Shown piece by piece: positions 17,546 to 20,515 of a DNA stretch of 20,515 nucleotides. Both the position numbers and the translations under genes were made by a program. The stretch lies in assembly GCA_002427885.1 (NCBI GenBank), contig DIZI01000035.1, positions 1-20,515 on the forward strand, read 5' to 3'. The notes below the pieces were generated by a model that saw nothing but the letters and a program-made list of their open reading frames with translations, made no database searches and was not told the origin of the DNA. Position 1 is the stretch's first letter; each line of letters starts with the position of its first letter. The stretch is from Paludibacter sp. UBA6032. Lineage in GTDB: Bacteria; Bacteroidota; Bacteroidia; Bacteroidales; Paludibacteraceae.

Positions 17546-18958
17546 ATGACAAAAGTAGGATTATTTGGTATTGGTCTGGATACATACTGGGCACAGTTCG
17601 GAGGATTGCTTGATAATTTAATGCATTATCAGGAACAGATAAAAAACAGAATAGGGGGTTTTGGTGTAGAAGTGATTGATGCAGGAATGGTTGACAATCC
17701 TGAAAAAGCACAACTGGCAGGAGATTTTTTGAAAAGTAACGATATAGAAATTGTATTTCTGTATGTTTCTACTTATGCCCTTTCCTCCACAGTGTTACCA
17801 ATAGCAGCAAAGGTAAAAGTCCCTGTAATTATCTTAAATTTACAGCCCGTTGCAAGTATTGATTATAAAAGTTTCAACCAACTTGGCGATCGAGGGAAAA
17901 TGACAGGTGTTTGGCTTGAGCATTGTCAGGCATGTTCGGTCCCCGAAATAGCTTCAGTGTTCAATCGTTCAGGTATCCGCTACGATTTTGTTAGCGGTTA
18001 TATGCAGGATGATGAAGCGTGGCGTGAAATTGAAGCCTGGGCTCAGGCTGCCCACGTAGCAAATGTTATGCGTAAAAACCGACTTGGTATTTTAGGCCAT
18101 TACTATTGCGGGATGCTTGATGTTTATACCGACCTCACAAAACAATCATCTGTTTTTGGAACTCACATTGAGCTATTGGAAATGTGCGAGTTAAAAAAAT
18201 ACAGAGATGAAGCTACATCTGCTGAAATTGAAGCAAAAGTCACTGAATTTCAATGTGTATTTGATGTTGCTCCCGAATGCGAAGAGAAAGAAGTGTTGCG
18301 TGCGGCACAGACTTCAGTTGCCCTTGACAAACTGGTAGAAGCACACAGGCTAGGTTCAATGGCTTATTATTATGAAGGTCAGCCAGGAAATGAGTATGAG
18401 AATATTGCGACCTCAGTAATAGCCGGGAATACCCTCCTGACAGGAAAAAACATTCCTGTGGCCGGCGAATATGAGATTAAAAATGCCCAGGCCATGAAGA
18501 TCATGTCTGAATTTGGCGCAGGAGGTTCATTTTCTGAATTTTACCTCATGGACTTCAACGATGATGTTGTCATGTTGGGACACGATGGACCGGCTCACTT
18601 TGCCATTGCCGAAGGGCCCGTCAGACTTGTTCCTCTCCCCATCTATCATGGAAAACCCGGAAAAGGATTATCCATTCAGATGTTGGTTAAGTACGGTCCG
18701 GTAACATTGCTTTCGGTGGTTGAGAATAATGAAGGAATATTTTTATTGGTTGCCGAAGGAGAATCGGTTTCCGGTCCAACCCTCCAAATAGGGAATACCA
18801 ACAGCCGGTACAGATTTTCAATAGGAGCAAAAGAGTTTATAAATCGTTGGTCAAAACAAGGCCCGGCACACCATTGTGCTATAGGTGTAGGTCATATTGC
18901 TGATAAGCTGGATAAACTGGCGTATTTGTTTGATATTCCTATTGTTCGAATTTGTTAG
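17546..18958 (+). CDS. L-arabinose/L-fucose isomerase superfamily protein
   Basis: This is a cytoplasmic aldose-ketose isomerase type protein of 470 residues with no signal peptide, unlike all its neighbours. The start MTKVGLFGIGLDTYWAQF is typical of AraA-type proteins. Metal-binding positions fit the E. coli AraA set (E306, E333, H350, H450): E308 in PVAGEYEIKNAQAM, E331 in GGSFSEFYLMDF, H346 in MLGHDGPAHF, and H442, H443 or H450 in GPAHHCAIGVGH. Although the ligands are kept, the family covers many uncharacterised paralogues that act on various sugars. In this locus the substrate could be L-rhamnose, L-fucose or L-galactose released by the neighbouring enzymes rather than L-arabinose, which none of them obviously releases. 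A link to GH106 is suggested by the 30-base gap. No sugar kinase or aldolase accompanies it in the window. Confidence 0.85.
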   Translation: MTKVGLFGIGLDTYWAQFGGLLDNLMHYQEQIKNRIGGFGVEVIDAGMVDNPEKAQLAGDFLKSNDIEIVFLYVSTYALSSTVLPIAAKVKVPVIILNLQPVASIDYKSFNQLGDRGKMTGVWLEHCQACSVPEIASVFNRSGIRYDFVSGYMQDDEAWREIEAWAQAAHVANVMRKNRLGILGHYYCGMLDVYTDLTKQSSVFGTHIELLEMCELKKYRDEATSAEIEAKVTEFQCVFDVAPECEEKEVLRAAQTSVALDKLVEAHRLGSMAYYYEGQPGNEYENIATSVIAGNTLLTGKNIPVAGEYEIKNAQAMKIMSEFGAGGSFSEFYLMDFNDDVVMLGHDGPAHFAIAEGPVRLVPLPIYHGKPGKGLSIQMLVKYGPVTLLSVVENNEGIFLLVAEGESVSGPTLQIGNTNSRYRFSIGAKEFINRWSKQGPAHHCAIGVGHIADKLDKLAYLFDIPIVRIC

Positions 18959-19135
18959 TTTAGAATATAAATTAACGTAACCAATACTTATTTTAATTGG
19001 TGGTCAAAAAGTATATTCCTGGATAAGTTGTGTCAACAGGGTTGAAACTTAACTACGGAGGAAAAAGATATTTTCATATTTTATGAAATTGGAGATTATA
19101 AAAATCATAGAAATTAATACTTTACAAAAATAATT
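18959..19135. other. 177-bp gap before the GH27 gene
   Basis: It contains the inverted repeat ACCAAT...ATTGGT (18980-19001, 10-base loop, no U-tract), an unusual GGAGG run at about 19060, and a 16-codon open frame (19083-19133) that stops two bases before the GH27 ATG. I see no clear promoter of the Bacteroidota type. Confidence 0.5.
18980..19001. promoter_or_regulatory. Inverted repeat after the isomerase gene
   Basis: ACCAAT (18980-18985) and ATTGGT (18996-19001) are perfectly complementary around a 10-base A+T loop. No T-run follows on the + strand, so it is a weak terminator candidate at best; it could be an operator or chance. Confidence 0.2.
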
Positions 19136-20389
19136 ATGACAAAGAAAACATTTATCATTATTGCATTCATGATAGCCGGTGTCGGTGTAACTTTTGCACA
19201 AAAAGACCGTACACTGGCACTTACACCACCCATGGGTTGGAATAGCTGGAACACTTTCTCAAAGAATATAAACGAAGCAATGATTAAAGAAATGGTGGAT
19301 GCCATGGTTTCGTCAGGTATGAAAGATGCCGGATACACTTATTTTGTTATTGATGATTGCTGGCTTGATTCAATACGTGATGCAAACAGTAACCTGCAGG
19401 CTGATCCTTTGAAATTTCCACATGGAATGAAAGCCATTGGTGATTATGTCCACTCTAAAGGATTGAAATTTGGCATGTACAATTGTGCCGGTACTGAAAC
19501 GTGTGCCGGATTACCCGGAACTCGTGGGCACGAATATCAGGACGCTCTTTATTACGCCTCATGTGGAGTTGATTACCTGAAATATGACTGGTGCAATACC
19601 GATGGCATCAATGCGAAAGAAGCATACACAACTATGAGTAAAGCACTTAGGGCTACTAAACGTCCCATCGTTTTCAGTATGTGTGAATGGGGAAAAAACA
19701 AACCATGGGAATGGGCAGAACCTGTAGGGTATTTGTGGCGTACAACCGACGATATTACCTGCCTTTGGAAATATAACAAGCTCAAAGTAAAAGGAGAATG
19801 GCATCCGAATGGTGTAGTGGATATTCTGGATCAGGAAGCTGATCTTCGTACCTATGCAGGACCGGGACACTGGAACGATCCCGATATGCTGGAAGTTGGA
19901 AATGGTCTTCCTATAAACGAAGACAGGGCGCATTTCTCACTCTGGAGTATGTTAGCTGCTCCTCTAATTGCCGGTAACGATCTTCGTAAAATGAATAAAG
20001 AAACTGTTGATATTCTTAGTAACCGTGATGTCATTGCTGTTGATCAGGATTCACTGGGCATTCAGGCTCTCAGATATGAAGTAAAAGACAGTGTGGAAAC
20101 CTGGGTGAAACCTCTTAAAGGGGGTGATTGGGCTGTCTGTTTCTTTAACCGTAGTTCTCAACCAAAAGTATTTTCTTATAACTGGAAAGCCAATATTGTA
20201 AAAGATGATGTGAGTAATTCACAATTGGATGGAAGTAGTACACCTTATACCATTGTAGATCTTTGGTCAAAAAAATCATTGGGAACAACACAAAAAGAGC
20301 TGAAGACAGTTCTACCTTCACATGATGTGCTAATGGTGGAACTTTCGGAACTAAAAAAAACAGAAAGGGTACAAAATAACTCTGTTTAA
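19136..20389 (+). CDS. GH27 alpha-galactosidase
   Basis: This retaining enzyme releases terminal alpha-D-galactose. The 417-residue product has a signal peptide (MTKKTFIIIAFMIAGVGVTF, then AQ). The catalytic barrel follows at once: LTPPMGWNSWNTF (29-41), YFVIDDCW (69-76) and YLKYDWCN (147-154) with nucleophile D151. Then comes WRTTDDI (201-207), where D206 fits the acid/base by its 55-residue spacing, the same as D130-D185 in rice alpha-galactosidase. Further on are GPGHWNDPDMLEVGNG (242-257) and APLIAGNDLR (275-284). A short C-terminal all-beta domain ends the protein. The length is normal for single-domain bacterial GH27. GH27 also contains alpha-N-acetylgalactosaminidases and beta-L-arabinopyranosidases, but alpha-galactosidase is the most likely activity. 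It is the last gene in the window, after a 177-bp gap. Confidence 0.95.
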   Translation: MTKKTFIIIAFMIAGVGVTFAQKDRTLALTPPMGWNSWNTFSKNINEAMIKEMVDAMVSSGMKDAGYTYFVIDDCWLDSIRDANSNLQADPLKFPHGMKAIGDYVHSKGLKFGMYNCAGTETCAGLPGTRGHEYQDALYYASCGVDYLKYDWCNTDGINAKEAYTTMSKALRATKRPIVFSMCEWGKNKPWEWAEPVGYLWRTTDDITCLWKYNKLKVKGEWHPNGVVDILDQEADLRTYAGPGHWNDPDMLEVGNGLPINEDRAHFSLWSMLAAPLIAGNDLRKMNKETVDILSNRDVIAVDQDSLGIQALRYEVKDSVETWVKPLKGGDWAVCFFNRSSQPKVFSYNWKANIVKDDVSNSQLDGSSTPYTIVDLWSKKSLGTTQKELKTVLPSHDVLMVELSELKKTERVQNNSV

Positions 20390-20515
20390 CAGCGCAGAAC
20401 AGTAAATAAGTAATGGTCAAAATATAATGTCGTATTTTGTGCCAAAGTTATTCAATACAAACGACAGTCGATCTTTGAGATTCTGAAAACAGAGATAAGC
20501 ATCAAGAGGTATCCA
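20390..20515. other. Right-hand end, no supported gene
   Basis: No hairpin with a T-run follows the GH27 stop. An open + strand frame without a start codon runs from 20414 off the end of the window (ending EILKTEISIKRYP). It is too short to identify and may be chance. On the minus strand TAACTTTG (20450-20443) matches the Bacteroidota -7 element but lacks a -33 partner. Confidence 0.4.

Noticed and set aside
20414..20515. Open frame running off the right end, possibly a partial next gene
   Set aside because: It has only 34 codons and no start codon or family signature; it could be chance, so it is not called as a gene.
1..20515. CRISPR arrays, tRNA, rRNA, insertion sequences, att sites
   Set aside because: I looked for regularly spaced repeats, cloverleaf genes, transposase motifs and long terminal inverted repeats and saw none; the tandem 81-bp repeats have no spacers.

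Overview
The window is a polysaccharide utilization locus (PUL) of a Bacteroidota bacterium. The evidence is an adjacent SusC/SusD outer-membrane pair, signal peptides on every extracytoplasmic protein, A+T-rich intergenic DNA, little use of Shine-Dalgarno sequences, and matches to the Bacteroidota promoter type (TTTG, about 20 bases, TAnnTTTG). All eight genes lie on the + strand. I cannot name the genus.

Layout. Positions 1-628 are an A+T-rich, gene-free leader with two tandem 81-bp repeats, each carrying the palindrome CACACGTGTG. On the minus strand the leader also holds a promoter-like site and an intrinsic terminator that together outline a short antisense RNA just upstream of susC. Next come susC (629-3682) and susD (3696-5195), followed by a terminator hairpin (5253-5285). 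A 516-bp gap then contains a cluster of small palindromes (5457-5640). The enzyme block follows: a large divergent GH106-like protein (5712-9437), a GH78 alpha-L-rhamnosidase (9641-12418), a GH95 alpha-L-fucosidase/alpha-L-galactosidase (12471-14948), a second, more typical GH106 protein (15002-17515), a cytoplasmic isomerase of the L-arabinose/L-fucose isomerase superfamily (17546-18958) and a GH27 alpha-galactosidase (19136-20389). The last 126 bases hold no gene I can support.

How the parts fit. The SusC/SusD pair would bind and import an oligosaccharide. The exo-acting enzymes would remove alpha-L-rhamnose (GH78 and one or both GH106 proteins), alpha-L-fucose or alpha-L-galactose (GH95) and alpha-D-galactose (GH27). 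The isomerase would feed a released sugar into central metabolism. The window has no endo-acting hydrolase, polysaccharide lyase, sugar permease, kinase or regulator (no HTCS, AraC-type or ECF sigma/anti-sigma gene). The substrate is therefore a rhamnose-rich heteroglycan or its fragments and cannot be named from sequence. GH106, GH78 and GH95 also occur together in rhamnogalacturonan-II degradation, but GH27 and the missing pectin backbone enzymes do not fit a complete pectin system.

The most interesting non-coding signal is the predicted minus-strand RNA at about 475-555. Its position and length resemble the DonS-type cis-antisense RNAs that repress PULs in Bacteroides.
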